This document shows, piece by piece, positions 42,366 through 49,989 of a DNA stretch of 64,000 nt. A program made the translations under genes and the position numbers. Origin of the DNA: Fen-999 sp964530115 (GTDB lineage Bacteria > Pseudomonadota > Gammaproteobacteria > Burkholderiales > Rhodocyclaceae); the NCBI GenBank assembly GCA_964530115.1, contig CAZGYD010000143.1, forward strand, positions 7,243-71,242. Reading direction: 5' to 3'. The notes below the pieces were generated by a model. The model did no database searches, was not told where the DNA came from, and saw nothing but the letters and a program-made list of their open reading frames with translations. How positions within the stretch are numbered: position 1 is the stretch's first letter; each line of letters begins with the position of its first letter.

Positions 42366-42470
42366 GTGTCCTTCACCGGAGCGCCGTTGCCCCGGCTTCA
42401 ACAAGCCGGTATCAATTCGCGTGCCAGGCAGCGAGCCATGACTCAATCATCTGCGGAATCAGTTGCTTGG

Positions 42471-42493
42471 AAACTCAGCCGTGGTAACACGCC
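42471..42493 (+). repeat. 23-bp dispersed motif between nasT and nrtA
   Basis: Full match (G form) in the region that should hold the nrtA promoter. Confidence 0.9.
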
Positions 42494-42555
42494 GACACCG
42501 TCGGGGCCCGGCGCCTGCACCGGCGCGGTGCGCGGCCCTTACTCGGCGCACAATC

Positions 42556-43131
42556 TCAGAGCAGCAGGCCGGCCATGTCGAGGACATCCTGCGCGACCGC
42601 CGCGAGCGGCTTGCCACGATCCATGGCCAGCTTGCGCAGGGCGGCGTAGGCCGATGCTTCGTCGAGCCCACGCGCCTTCATCAGGATGCCCTTGGCCTTC
42701 TCGATGCGCTTGCGCTCGGAGAGTTTCCGCGTCGCCTCGCTGAGTTCGGCTTTGAGCGCCTGGTGTTCCTCGAAACGCGCGACGGCGACATCGATGATCG
42801 ACCTGAGCCGGGCAGGATCGAGGCCATCGACCACGTAGGCGGATACGCCGGCGCGGATGGCGGCGCGGATCTGGTCGTTGTCCGATTCCCGCGCGAACAT
42901 CACCACCGGGCGCGGCGCGGCACGGTCCATCGCCGCGAGGTGTTCGAGCGTGTCGCGGGAGGGGGAGTCTGTGCCGATCAAGATCACGTCGGGGCCGATT
43001 TCGGCCACGCGCCCGGCGAGATCGTGCGCCGAGGCAAGCACCGCCGCGACCTGGTGGCCGGCCATGGCCAACCCGCCGCAGACGGCCGTCGCACGGACCC
43101 GGGATTCGTCGATCACCAGAACTTTCAGCAT
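42556..43131 (-). CDS. nasT: ANTAR-domain response regulator NasT
   Basis: The 191-residue protein has a receiver-like domain (MLKVLVIDESRVRATAVCGGL; VILIGTDSPSRDTLEHLA) and a C-terminal ANTAR RNA-binding domain (LSERKRIEKAKGILMKARGL then EASAYAALRKLAMDRG). NasT is the antiterminator of nitrate-assimilation operons; its usual sensor partner NasS is not in this window. A start at ATG 43131 gives the family N-terminus. Confidence 0.92.
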   Translation of the reverse strand: MLKVLVIDESRVRATAVCGGLAMAGHQVAAVLASAHDLAGRVAEIGPDVILIGTDSPSRDTLEHLAAMDRAAPRPVVMFARESDNDQIRAAIRAGVSAYVVDGLDPARLRSIIDVAVARFEEHQALKAELSEATRKLSERKRIEKAKGILMKARGLDEASAYAALRKLAMDRGKPLAAVAQDVLDMAGLLL

Positions 43132-43179
43132 CGCTGGCGGGCGATGCAAACATCGGACCAGAGTCGGCCGGAGATTCCG

Positions 43180-43947
43180 CTAGCGGGGCCGCGGCCGCAT
43201 CCTCGCCAGGATCCGGGCATCGGCCGCATCGAAGAACCACACGTCGGTCAGCCGGCCGACAAGATAGCGCTTGAAGAGCGTTTCATCCACCGGGGAATTG
43301 GCGTTCGCCCGCCAGAAGGTCGTGCTGCGCGCGAGGCAGTTCGCGGCGAGCCGCCCGCGCAGGGCCAGACGCACGCCGTGGGCGGCGATCTCGCGGGCCT
43401 CGTCGGCCGGCAGGCTCAGCTCGGCGTCGAAGCCCATCGCATCGCCCGCCTCGCGCGAATAGAAGTCGTAGGGGTTGTCGAAGGCGAAAAAGTAGTCGGT
43501 GCGGACGCGCACCGCGTCGCCTTCGGCGTGCCCCGACGGCCCGCCGGCCCGGGACACGGGCGACGGCTGGCGTGTTACGACGGCTGAGTTTCGCGAGGCC
43601 GCACTCTCTTCGACGCGGGAAGCGAGCGGCAGGAACTTAAAGAGGTAATAGTCGCGGCCGGCGGCTGCCTCCTCGGGGTGCCAGTTCCAGCCCTCGGTGA
43701 GGTCGTTGAAGAACATGCCGTAATGCAGGTGCAGCCGGCCGCTCGCGGCGTCGTAGCGCACCTCGACCGGCGGATCGGCGGCGACCGGCAGCGTCACCGC
43801 CTCGCCGGCGACGCAGGGCATGGCTGCTGCCGCCCGGCGCTCGTACTCGCCGACCGGATCCCCGAGCACCGGCCTTGCGTCGTCCGCGGCGCGCGCGGCC
43901 GGCAGCGAGGCCAGCGCGAGCGCCAGCGACAGGACGGTGGCCCGCAC
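43180..43947 (-). CDS. secreted protein of unknown family
   Basis: The 255-residue product has a signal peptide (MRATVLSLALALASLPAARA) and a Trp/Tyr-rich body (HLHYGMFFNDLTEGWNWHPEE, VRTDYFFAFDNPYDFYSREA). I do not recognise it. Residues 120-127 (NSAVVTRQ) come from a 23-bp motif copy and are followed by a low-complexity stretch (PSPVSRAGGPSGHAEG), as though the motif region were a linker. It lies 11 bp downstream of the DUF2249 gene and is probably co-transcribed with it. Confidence 0.7.
   Translation of the reverse strand: MRATVLSLALALASLPAARAADDARPVLGDPVGEYERRAAAAMPCVAGEAVTLPVAADPPVEVRYDAASGRLHLHYGMFFNDLTEGWNWHPEEAAAGRDYYLFKFLPLASRVEESAASRNSAVVTRQPSPVSRAGGPSGHAEGDAVRVRTDYFFAFDNPYDFYSREAGDAMGFDAELSLPADEAREIAAHGVRLALRGRLAANCLARSTTFWRANANSPVDETLFKRYLVGRLTDVWFFDAADARILARMRPRPR
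43569..43591 (-). repeat. 23-bp dispersed motif in the 43.2-kb secreted protein gene
   Basis: Full match (C form), sense reading NSAVVTRQ from residue 120. Confidence 0.9.
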
Positions 43948-43958
43948 CTCGCGCCCCT

Positions 43959-44222
43959 TCAGCGCCTGATGAAATCGATCATCACGCCGCCCGGCTCGCG
44001 CTGCCGGTAGGCGACCTCGACCCGCTCGCCGTAGCGCGCCTGCATCTGCTGCAGCAGCGGGATCGGGTCGTGGTCGTTGACGAAGCGCATGACCTCGCCG
44101 GGGTTGAGCGCGTCGAGCGCACCGAAGATCGCGGCGTGGCGGAAACGCTTGGCGATGCCGCGCGCGTCGAAGAAATAGAGGCCTTCGGGGTTGCTGTGAT
44201 CGTGGATCGGGATCTGGGGCAT
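43959..44222 (-). CDS. DUF2249 domain protein
   Basis: The 87-residue protein (MPQIPIHDHSNPEGLYFFDARG ... LNPGEVMRFVNDHDPIPLLQQM ... IDFIRR) matches the DUF2249 pattern, with the conserved NDHDP segment. Members are small TusA-like folds of unknown function, often near nitrogen-oxide and hemerythrin-type genes. It follows the radical SAM gene by 94 bp. Confidence 0.82.
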   Translation of the reverse strand: MPQIPIHDHSNPEGLYFFDARGIAKRFRHAAIFGALDALNPGEVMRFVNDHDPIPLLQQMQARYGERVEVAYRQREPGGVMIDFIRR

Positions 44223-44316
44223 GGTCCGCTCTCGGTGGCTGTGGGGAGCGCGGATCATGGCCGGGCGCGGCGGCCGCGGCCTTGACCTGGATCAGGCCAG
44301 GACCGCCGCGAGCACG

Positions 44317-45489
44317 TCAGGGCATGATCTCGACGTATTCGTAGACCTCGTTGTCGGTGAGCCGCTTGCGGACGGGCACCGGCAGCCGCGCGTACCAGGC
44401 GTGCGGGTCGTGGCGGTCGATCTCGCGGCCCATGTAGCGCAGCAGCTCGCAGATCGGTTCGACGACGTTTTGCCGATAGCGCTCGTCCTTCTTCACGTAG
44501 CCGAGCCAGAGGTTCTTCATGCAGTTGCGGCGGCACCAGGCGAAGGCCTCGCAGCCCTCGCAGGGCATCTCTGCCGTGGGTTGCAGCGGGCTCTTCTTCA
44601 ACCAGTTGCCCTGGATCTCGCCCATCTTCATTTGCTGCGCGTACATCATGTCCGGGCAGGGATAGATCTCGCCGCTGGGCATGACGTTGATGAGGTGCGT
44701 CGACACGCGGCACTGGGTGAGCCCCGCATAGAGCTCGGTGCCGCGGTTGGGAAGGAGCTTGTTGCGGACGATGCCCATGATCGGGATGAACGGGTAGAGC
44801 GTGTCGGTCCGCGAGAAGAACTTGTCGATGAGCTTCACGAGCACGGCCTTGCGCTTGGCGACCGAATCGCCGAAGTACATCTCGTCGGCGACGAACTGCC
44901 AGTAGACATAGTCGATCGCCTCGAAGGCCGTGGCCAGCTCGTCGAGCTCTTCGAAGGTGGTATCGGGGTTGCCCCAGGTGACGCGCGCGGTGATGGTGCC
45001 GCCGACCTTCTCGTGCACCTTGTGCAGGTTGTCGATCACCTGCCGCCAGATGCCGCGGCCGCGGTAGCCGTCGGTGATCGTCTCGCCGCCGTCGATCGAG
45101 ACGAGGATGTTCGAGAGCTTGCCGAGCACCCAGTCCGGCAGATCGTCGAGCAGCGTGCCGTTGGTCTGGAGCTGGTAGCGGAATTCCGGGAAGCGCCGCA
45201 TCACGTCTTCCATCATGCGCCGGTTCAGGGTCGGCTCGCCGCCGTAGAAGGTGACGTAGATCTCCTTGCCTTTGAGGTGGGTGTCGATGAAGCGGGCGAG
45301 CTGGTCGATGTCGTACTCGAGCTCGGTCTGCGAGCCGAGCACGTCACCGACGCCGAGCGAGCAGTAGGTGCATTTGAGGTTGCACTTGAGCGTGGTCAGC
45401 AGTTGCAGTTCGACGCGGCCGCCGACGATGGGGTCGGCATCGGCGACGGGCGTCACCGCGGGAACGAATTCGAGGGCATGCGCGTTCAT
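44317..45489 (-). CDS. radical SAM/SPASM domain enzyme
   Basis: The 390-residue enzyme has the radical SAM motif CNLKCTYC (Cys 36, 40, 43) with the GGEPTLN motif at about 84. Its C-terminal SPASM region has several Cys (YPCPDMMYAQQM ... MPCEGCEAFAWCRRNC). SPASM enzymes modify peptides or proteins (anSME, PqqE, sactipeptide and quinone-cofactor maturases). The preceding 45-residue gene could be its substrate; DUF2249 and a secreted protein follow. Ribosome site GGAAGGAAG precedes the ATG. Substrate unproven. Confidence 0.87.
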   Translation of the reverse strand: MNAHALEFVPAVTPVADADPIVGGRVELQLLTTLKCNLKCTYCSLGVGDVLGSQTELEYDIDQLARFIDTHLKGKEIYVTFYGGEPTLNRRMMEDVMRRFPEFRYQLQTNGTLLDDLPDWVLGKLSNILVSIDGGETITDGYRGRGIWRQVIDNLHKVHEKVGGTITARVTWGNPDTTFEELDELATAFEAIDYVYWQFVADEMYFGDSVAKRKAVLVKLIDKFFSRTDTLYPFIPIMGIVRNKLLPNRGTELYAGLTQCRVSTHLINVMPSGEIYPCPDMMYAQQMKMGEIQGNWLKKSPLQPTAEMPCEGCEAFAWCRRNCMKNLWLGYVKKDERYRQNVVEPICELLRYMGREIDRHDPHAWYARLPVPVRKRLTDNEVYEYVEIMP

Positions 45490-45549
45490 GGGGCTTCCTT
45501 CCGGATGAAGATGACGAGCGCCGGACCGGGGGCGGCCGGCGAACCACGG

Positions 45550-45687
45550 TCAGAGCGGGAAGGAAACGCGGGGCGGGGCGGTCTTGGGCAGGGCCACGAC
45601 GCCGAAGCGCAGCCAGCCGGTCGCGGCGTCGGGGTCGATGCCGGCGACGAGGTGGCGGAATCGTTGCGCAAGGCGGTCGGCGCTCAT
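45550..45687 (-). CDS. short peptide, candidate radical SAM substrate
   Basis: A 45-residue frame from ATG 45687 ends 60 bp before the radical SAM ATG. About 90 percent of its codons end in G or C, as in true genes here. The product starts MSADRLAQRFRHLVAG, is rich in Ala/Pro/Arg and ends in APPRVSFPL, without Cys. There is no ribosome site, but a promoter ends only about 11 bases before the ATG, so translation would be leaderless. Alternatives: a 5' leader of the radical SAM mRNA, or a chance frame. It is too short for standard gene callers. Confidence 0.5.
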   Translation of the reverse strand: MSADRLAQRFRHLVAGIDPDAATGWLRFGVVALPKTAPPRVSFPL

Positions 45688-45697
45688 GGAGGCGCAC

Positions 45698-45725
45698 AGT
45701 CTAGCCGTCCGGCCGGCGGGGTCAA
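45698..45725 (-). promoter_or_regulatory. sigma70-type promoter of the peptide/radical SAM genes
   Basis: On the minus strand TTGACC (45720-45725) and TAGACT (45698-45703) are 16 bp apart. The transcript would start near 45691, 3-5 bases before the ATG at 45687. Confidence 0.6.
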
Positions 45726-45905
45726 GCGCGATGGTGCGCGGCTGCCAGCCGCTGGCGCATTGCGACGGCTGACCAGCCCGCCACCCGGCGGGCGCAGGAC
45801 GCCACGGAGTGGCGGTCCCGAGCAACGCGAGGGATGGGGCGAAGCCCCACAAGTGGCAGTCCCGGGCGCAGGACGGAATGGGGCTGCGCCCCACAGTTCG
45901 CCGGC

Positions 45906-45950
45906 TGCGACAAGATGTCGCAGCCTTGGCAGGGTACGGCCGCCTAAACT
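45906..45950 (+). promoter_or_regulatory. promoter with TGCGAC-N5-GTCGCA dyad (nosL)
   Basis: The perfect dyad TGCGACAAGATGTCGCA spans 45906-45922. TAAACT at 45945-45950 begins 31 bp from its centre. The geometry matches the copper receptor and second TonB receptor promoters. nosL starts at 45991 with AAAGGAG upstream. Confidence 0.7.
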
Positions 45951-45990
45951 TGGCAGCGGAGGAAAACTGGTTTCCGAAAGGAGTCGTGAC

Positions 45991-46620
45991 ATGAACCGCC
46001 GTGATGCCCTGAAACTTTCCCTGCTCGCCGGTGCCGGCCTCGCCGCCGGCACTGCCCGCGCCGCCCAGTGCGAGGGCGACGGTACGCCGATGCAGTTCAT
46101 TCCGAAAAAGCCGGCCGATCCCAAGGCTTACGAAAACGACATCGAGAAGTATCCGAAGTGCCCCTACTGCGGCATGGACCGCAAGCAGTACCACCACTCG
46201 CGCATGCTGATCCAGTACAGCGACGATCTCGCCGACGGCGTCTGCTCGCTGCACTGCGCCGCGATTTCGCTTTCGCTCAACATCGACCGCGATCCCAAGA
46301 CGATCTGGGTCGGCGACAACGCGGCGGCGGGTGACGTCAAGCCGCTCGTCGAGGTCGACAAGGCGACCTTCCTCGTCGGCAGCAAGATCCCGGGCGTGAT
46401 GACGGCGAACAGCAAGGTCGCCTACGGCAACACCGATGCGGCCAAGGCCGCTCAGGCGGCGCAGGGTGGCGAGCTGACCAACTTCGACGGCGCGCTGCTC
46501 GCGGCCTATACCGACATGTCGAAGGATGTCAGCCGTATCCGCAAGATGCGCGCCGAGCGGCGCAGGAAGATGATGGAGGCCCAGCAGGGCGCCGCCAAGC
46601 CGATGGAGCACAAGCACTGA
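45991..46620 (+). CDS. nosL: NosL family copper-binding protein (long form)
   Basis: The 209-residue protein has a twin-arginine-like signal (MNRRDALKLSLLAGAGLAAG), the NosL motif CPYCGMDRKQYHHSRMLIQYSDD and a second Cys pair (CSLHCAAISLS). NosL delivers Cu(I) to nitrous-oxide reductase. The C-terminal half, rich in Met, Arg and His (RKMRAERRRKMMEAQQ ... MEHKH), is longer than in classic NosL. It overlaps the next nosL by one base (TGATG). No nosZ is in this window. Confidence 0.88.
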   Translation: MNRRDALKLSLLAGAGLAAGTARAAQCEGDGTPMQFIPKKPADPKAYENDIEKYPKCPYCGMDRKQYHHSRMLIQYSDDLADGVCSLHCAAISLSLNIDRDPKTIWVGDNAAAGDVKPLVEVDKATFLVGSKIPGVMTANSKVAYGNTDAAKAAQAAQGGELTNFDGALLAAYTDMSKDVSRIRKMRAERRRKMMEAQQGAAKPMEHKH

Positions 46621-47096
46621 TGCGCCGGCTCTTCGCGGCCCTTGCCCTTGCGCTCTGGGCCACGCTCGCCGTGGCCCAGATGCCGCCGAAGCCGGGGCCG
46701 AAGGATCTCTGCCCCGTCTGCGGCATGCTCGTCGCCAAATACCCGAACTGGGTGGCGACGATCGTGTACAAGGACGGCCATGCGCACCATTTCGACGGTG
46801 CCAAGGACATGTTCAAGTTCTGGTTCGACCCGCCGAAGTATGCGGCCGGCCACAGCCGCGAGATGATGGCCTCGATCTGGGTCACCGACTTCTACAACCT
46901 GCAGCGAATCGACGCGAAGAAGGCCTGGTACGTCACCGGCTCGGACGTGCTCGGCCCGATGGGCCACGAGTTCATCCCGCTCGCGAGCAAGGCCGACGCC
47001 GAAGAGTTCCTGAAGGAACACAAGGGCGTGAGAATCCTCACCTTCGATCAGGTCACGGCCGACATGCCGGCCAAGCTCGACGCCGGGAAATTCTGA
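46620..47096 (+). CDS. nosL: NosL family copper-binding protein (short form)
   Basis: The 158-residue protein has a signal peptide (MRRLFAALALALWATLAVAQ) and the motif CPVCGMLVAKYPNWVATIVY followed by HHFDGAKDMFKFWF, the standard NosL fold. Two NosL paralogues in tandem would both handle copper in the periplasm, perhaps as donor and relay. It lacks a lipobox, unlike many NosL proteins. Confidence 0.9.
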   Translation: MRRLFAALALALWATLAVAQMPPKPGPKDLCPVCGMLVAKYPNWVATIVYKDGHAHHFDGAKDMFKFWFDPPKYAAGHSREMMASIWVTDFYNLQRIDAKKAWYVTGSDVLGPMGHEFIPLASKADAEEFLKEHKGVRILTFDQVTADMPAKLDAGKF

Positions 47097-47100
47097 GTAA

Positions 47101-47133
47101 GGCGCCCGGCCGGACAGGCTCCGGCCGGTGCGC
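47101..47133 (+). terminator. possible terminator hairpin after the nosL pair
   Basis: GGCGCCCGGCCGGA and TCCGGCCGGTGCGCC form a long GC stem around CAGGC directly after the nosL stop. There is no T run, so factor-independent termination is doubtful. Confidence 0.4.
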
Positions 47134-47195
47134 CGTGCCCCGCCTGCCGCGAACGCGTATCATGCAGGCGACACGCACGCGGACAGGAGGCGGGG

Positions 47196-47477
47196 ATGGG
47201 CATCGAAGGGCTTTCCAAGGAACAACGCATCCTGCGCGTGCTGCGCAAGGTGCTCGGCAACATCGTCAAGGACACCACGCCCGCGCCCGGCATGCTGCAT
47301 CCCCTGAGCGAGGCCACCCGCCGCGACATCAAGGAGCTCTTCGCGCTGATCGCCGAGCGCGAGCGCGAGCTGGCCGCCGAAGCGGGCATGACCCGGCGCG
47401 CACGGCCCCATTTCAGCGACGAGCCGCGGCCGACCAACGTCATCGCCTTCCACAAGCCGGAAAAGAAGCCGGACTGA
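47196..47477 (+). CDS. small conserved-looking protein, unknown
   Basis: The 93-residue product (MGIEGLSKEQRILRVLRKVL ... LIAERERELAAEAGMTRRAR) is highly charged and helical, with a basic C-terminus. It has a good AGGAGG ribosome site and GC-rich third positions. I do not recognise a family. It stands between nosL and rpoH on the same strand. Confidence 0.65.
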   Translation: MGIEGLSKEQRILRVLRKVLGNIVKDTTPAPGMLHPLSEATRRDIKELFALIAERERELAAEAGMTRRARPHFSDEPRPTNVIAFHKPEKKPD

Positions 47478-47610
47478 GGCCGGGTGCGAGGGGCGCCGGC
47501 CCGGCGCCCCGCCCCGGGCCCGGCCTGGGAGCTACCACCGCCCGCCCGGAGCCGCATGACATTTCCCGAAACAATTCCCTACCTTAGCCGTCGGGAACTT
47601 TGCTAGACTG

Positions 47611-47637
47611 TTAGCACTCTCAATGCGCGAGTGCTAA
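47611..47637 (+). promoter_or_regulatory. CIRCE element (HrcA operator) before rpoH
   Basis: TTAGCACTC, nine bases, GAGTGCTAA: a perfect CIRCE inverted repeat. It begins just after a -10-like TAGACT (47604-47609) and 27 bp before the rpoH ATG. HrcA would repress rpoH here, an arrangement known in Betaproteobacteria. Confidence 0.93.
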
Positions 47638-47663
47638 AATTTCGAGCAAGGAGGACGTGATCC

Positions 47664-48536
47664 ATGAGCCATGCCCTGACGTTGAGCCAGTTCCCCGTTC
47701 CGTCGGCCGTCGGCAGCCTGGAAGCCTACATCCAGGCGGCCAACCGCGTGCCGATGCTGAGCGAGGAAGAGGAGTTCGCCCTGGCGCGGCGCTTCCGCGA
47801 GGAAAACGACCTCGAAGCTGCGCGCCGGCTGGTGCTGTCGCACCTGCGCCTCGTCATCGCCGTCGCCCGCGGCTATCTCGGCTACGGCCTGCCGCATGCC
47901 GACCTGATCCAGGAAGGCAACATCGGCCTGATGAAGGCGGTCAAGCGCTTCGACCCGGACCGCGGCGTGCGCCTGGTGTCGTTCGCCATGCACTGGATCA
48001 AGGCCGAGATCCATGAGTACATCCTGAGGAACTGGCGACTGGTCAAGATCGCCACGACGAAGGCGCAGCGCAAGCTCTTCTTCAACCTGCGCAGTCTCAA
48101 GCAGAGTTTCGCCGCGCTCGGCCCCGCCGAGGTCAGGGAGGTCGCCCGGACGCTCGGCGTCAAGCCCGAGGAGGTCGTCGAGATGGAAACCCGCATGAGC
48201 GGCGGCGACGTCTCCCTCGAACCGACGACGGACGACGACGAGGACCACTACGCGCCGATCGCCTATCTCGCAGCCGAAAGCAGCAGCGAGCCCTCGATGC
48301 AGATCGAACGCAAGGAGTACGACCGGCTCCAGGACGAGGGGCTGCGTACCGCGCTGGAAAAGCTCGACGAGCGCAGCCGCGCGATCATCCGCCGGCGCTG
48401 GCTGGTCGAGGAAGGCGAGGAGGCGGCGACGCTGCACGAGCTCGCCGCCGAATACGGCGTCTCGGCCGAGCGCATCCGCCAGATCGAGGCCAAGGCCATG
48501 CAGAAGATGCGCGGTACCCTGGCCGCGATGGCCTGA
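47664..48536 (+). CDS. rpoH: RNA polymerase heat-shock sigma factor sigma32
   Basis: The 290-residue sigma factor has region 1.2/2 (YIQAANRVPMLSEEEEFALARRF; HLRLVIAVARGYLGYGLPHADLIQEGNIGLMKAV), the RpoH box region (QRKLFFNLRSLKQSF) and region 4 (LHELAAEYGVSAERIRQIEAKAM). It directs transcription of chaperone and protease genes. A CIRCE operator in front and a terminator behind define a single-gene unit. Confidence 0.96.
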   Translation: MSHALTLSQFPVPSAVGSLEAYIQAANRVPMLSEEEEFALARRFREENDLEAARRLVLSHLRLVIAVARGYLGYGLPHADLIQEGNIGLMKAVKRFDPDRGVRLVSFAMHWIKAEIHEYILRNWRLVKIATTKAQRKLFFNLRSLKQSFAALGPAEVREVARTLGVKPEEVVEMETRMSGGDVSLEPTTDDDEDHYAPIAYLAAESSSEPSMQIERKEYDRLQDEGLRTALEKLDERSRAIIRRRWLVEEGEEAATLHELAAEYGVSAERIRQIEAKAMQKMRGTLAAMA

Positions 48537-48557
48537 CCAAAGCGGGCATCCATGGGG

Positions 48558-48584
48558 AACGGGCGGCGCTGCCGCCCGTTTTTC
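48558..48584 (+). terminator. rpoH intrinsic terminator
   Basis: AACGGGCGGC-GCT-GCCGCCCGTT followed by TTTC: a perfect ten-base stem starting 22 bp after the rpoH stop. Its right edge touches the end of the convergent mpl gene, so it may serve both directions. Confidence 0.92.
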
Positions 48585-49938
48585 ATTGCGCCCTGCCGCC
48601 GAGGGCGTCGAGCAGCTTCTGGTGGATGCCGCCGAAGCCGCCGTTGCTCATGATCAGCACGTGGTCGCCCTCGCGCGCCTCCGCGGCGATTGCGGCGACG
48701 AGCGTCGGCAGGTCGTCGAAGACGCTCGCCTTGCCGCCCAGCGGGGCCAGGGCTGCGCCGGCATCCCAGCCGAGACCGGCCGCGTAGCAGAAGACGCGGT
48801 CCGCACCGGCGAGGCTGCCGGGCAACTGCGCCTTCATGGTACCGAGCTTCATCGTGTTCGAGCGCGGCTCGAGCACGGCGACGATGCGTGCGTGGCCGAC
48901 ACAGCCCCTTAACCCTTCGATGGTCGCCGCGATCGCGGTCGGGTGGTGGGCGAAATCGTCATAGACCGTCACCCCGCGCACCGTACCGCGGATTTCCAGC
49001 CGGCGCTTGACGCCGCGAAAAGTCGCCAGCGCCGACAGCCCGGCTTCCAGCGGCACGCCCGCATGGCGGGCCGCGAGAAGCGCCGCGACGGCATTGGCGC
49101 GGTTGTGGGCGCCGGGAGAATCGAGTCGCACTTCTCCGGCTGGCGCATTACCGCGGCTGAGTTTGAAGACGCCGGCGCCATCGGGCTCGCCCGCGTGCCA
49201 GCCGTCGGCGACGTTGAAGCGCTCCACGGGCGTCCAGCAGCCGCGCGCGAGCACCCGCTCGATCGAGGCCTCCGCGCCGTTGGCGACGATCAGGCCGTTT
49301 CTCGGCAACGTCCGCACGAGATGATGGAATTGCGTCTCGATCGCCGCGAGATCTGGAAAGATGTCGGCATGATCGAACTCCAGATTATTGAGGATCGCCG
49401 TCCTCGGCCGGTAATGGACGAACTTGGAACGCTTGTCGCAAAAGGCCGTGTCGTACTCGTCGGCCTCGATGACGAAAAACGGCGATTCCGTCAGCCGGGC
49501 CGAGACACCGAAGCCTTGCGGCACGCCGCCGACGAGGAAGGAGGGCGACAGGCCCGCCTCCTCGAGGATCCAGGCGAGCATCGAGGTCGTCGTCGTCTTG
49601 CCGTGCGTGCCGGCGACCGCCAGCACCCATTTTCCGCGCAGGATGTGCTCCGCGAGCCACTGCGGGCCGGATACGTAGGAAAGATTGCGGTCGAGGATCT
49701 CCTCGAGCAGCGGATTGCCGCGGGAGATCGCGTTGCCGACTACGAACAGGTCGGGCGCCAGCGCCACCTGCCCGGCATCGTAGCCTTCGATGAGCTCGAT
49801 GCCCTGCGCCTCGAGCTGGGTGCTCATCGGCGGATAGACGTTGGCGTCGCAGCCCGTGACCCGGTGACCGGCCGAACGCGCCAGGAGTGCGATACCGCCC
49901 ATGAAGGTGCCGCAGATGCCGAGGATGTGGATGTGCAT
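48583..49938 (-). CDS. mpl: UDP-N-acetylmuramate:L-Ala-gamma-D-Glu-meso-DAP ligase
   Basis: Mpl recycles cell-wall tripeptide by joining it to UDP-MurNAc. The 451-residue enzyme has the N-terminal MHIHILGICGTFMGG, ATP site VAGTHGKTTTTSMLAW, FFVIEADEYDTAFCDKRSKF and the C-terminal DDFAHHPTAIAATIEGLRG. Residues 259-266 (KLSRGNAP) between the central and C-terminal domains come from a 23-bp motif copy. Length is typical, so the motif may have replaced rather than added sequence. Confidence 0.95.
   Translation of the reverse strand: MHIHILGICGTFMGGIALLARSAGHRVTGCDANVYPPMSTQLEAQGIELIEGYDAGQVALAPDLFVVGNAISRGNPLLEEILDRNLSYVSGPQWLAEHILRGKWVLAVAGTHGKTTTTSMLAWILEEAGLSPSFLVGGVPQGFGVSARLTESPFFVIEADEYDTAFCDKRSKFVHYRPRTAILNNLEFDHADIFPDLAAIETQFHHLVRTLPRNGLIVANGAEASIERVLARGCWTPVERFNVADGWHAGEPDGAGVFKLSRGNAPAGEVRLDSPGAHNRANAVAALLAARHAGVPLEAGLSALATFRGVKRRLEIRGTVRGVTVYDDFAHHPTAIAATIEGLRGCVGHARIVAVLEPRSNTMKLGTMKAQLPGSLAGADRVFCYAAGLGWDAGAALAPLGGKASVFDDLPTLVAAIAAEAREGDHVLIMSNGGFGGIHQKLLDALGGRAQ
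49142..49164 (-). repeat. 23-bp dispersed motif in mpl
   Basis: Three mismatches (GCCGCGG, AATGCGCC); sense reading KLSRGNAP, residues 259-266. Confidence 0.78.
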
Positions 49939-49989
49939 GTCAGGATGCGCGTGCCATAATGGCCCGGCATTCTATCCCGGGAGCCCGCC

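Larger units (their letters stand above)
45688..45990. other. divergent intergenic region between peptide gene and nosL
   Basis: From left to right it holds: the peptide promoter (45698-45725); a decayed right half of the 23-bp motif (about 45754-45776, GCGACGGCTGACCAGCC); hairpins TGGGGCGAAGCCCCA (45835-45849) and TGGGGCTGCGCCCCA (45879-45893); and the nosL promoter. No further gene is supported. A long antisense frame crosses it and is rejected. Confidence 0.6.

Noticed and set aside
45486..45671. Alternative 61-codon frame upstream of the radical SAM gene
   Set aside because: Ser/Pro/Arg-rich shadow frame overlapping the 45-residue frame; third positions are not GC-biased.
45688..46617. 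Minus-strand frame continuing upstream of the 45-residue peptide across nosL
   Set aside because: It is antisense to nosL and passes through hairpin repeats; only the last 45 codons, downstream of a promoter, have convincing coding character.
48061..48125. Motif-like CAGAGTTTCGCC in rpoH
   Set aside because: The encoded SLKQSFAALG is normal for RpoH and only a few bases match the motif.
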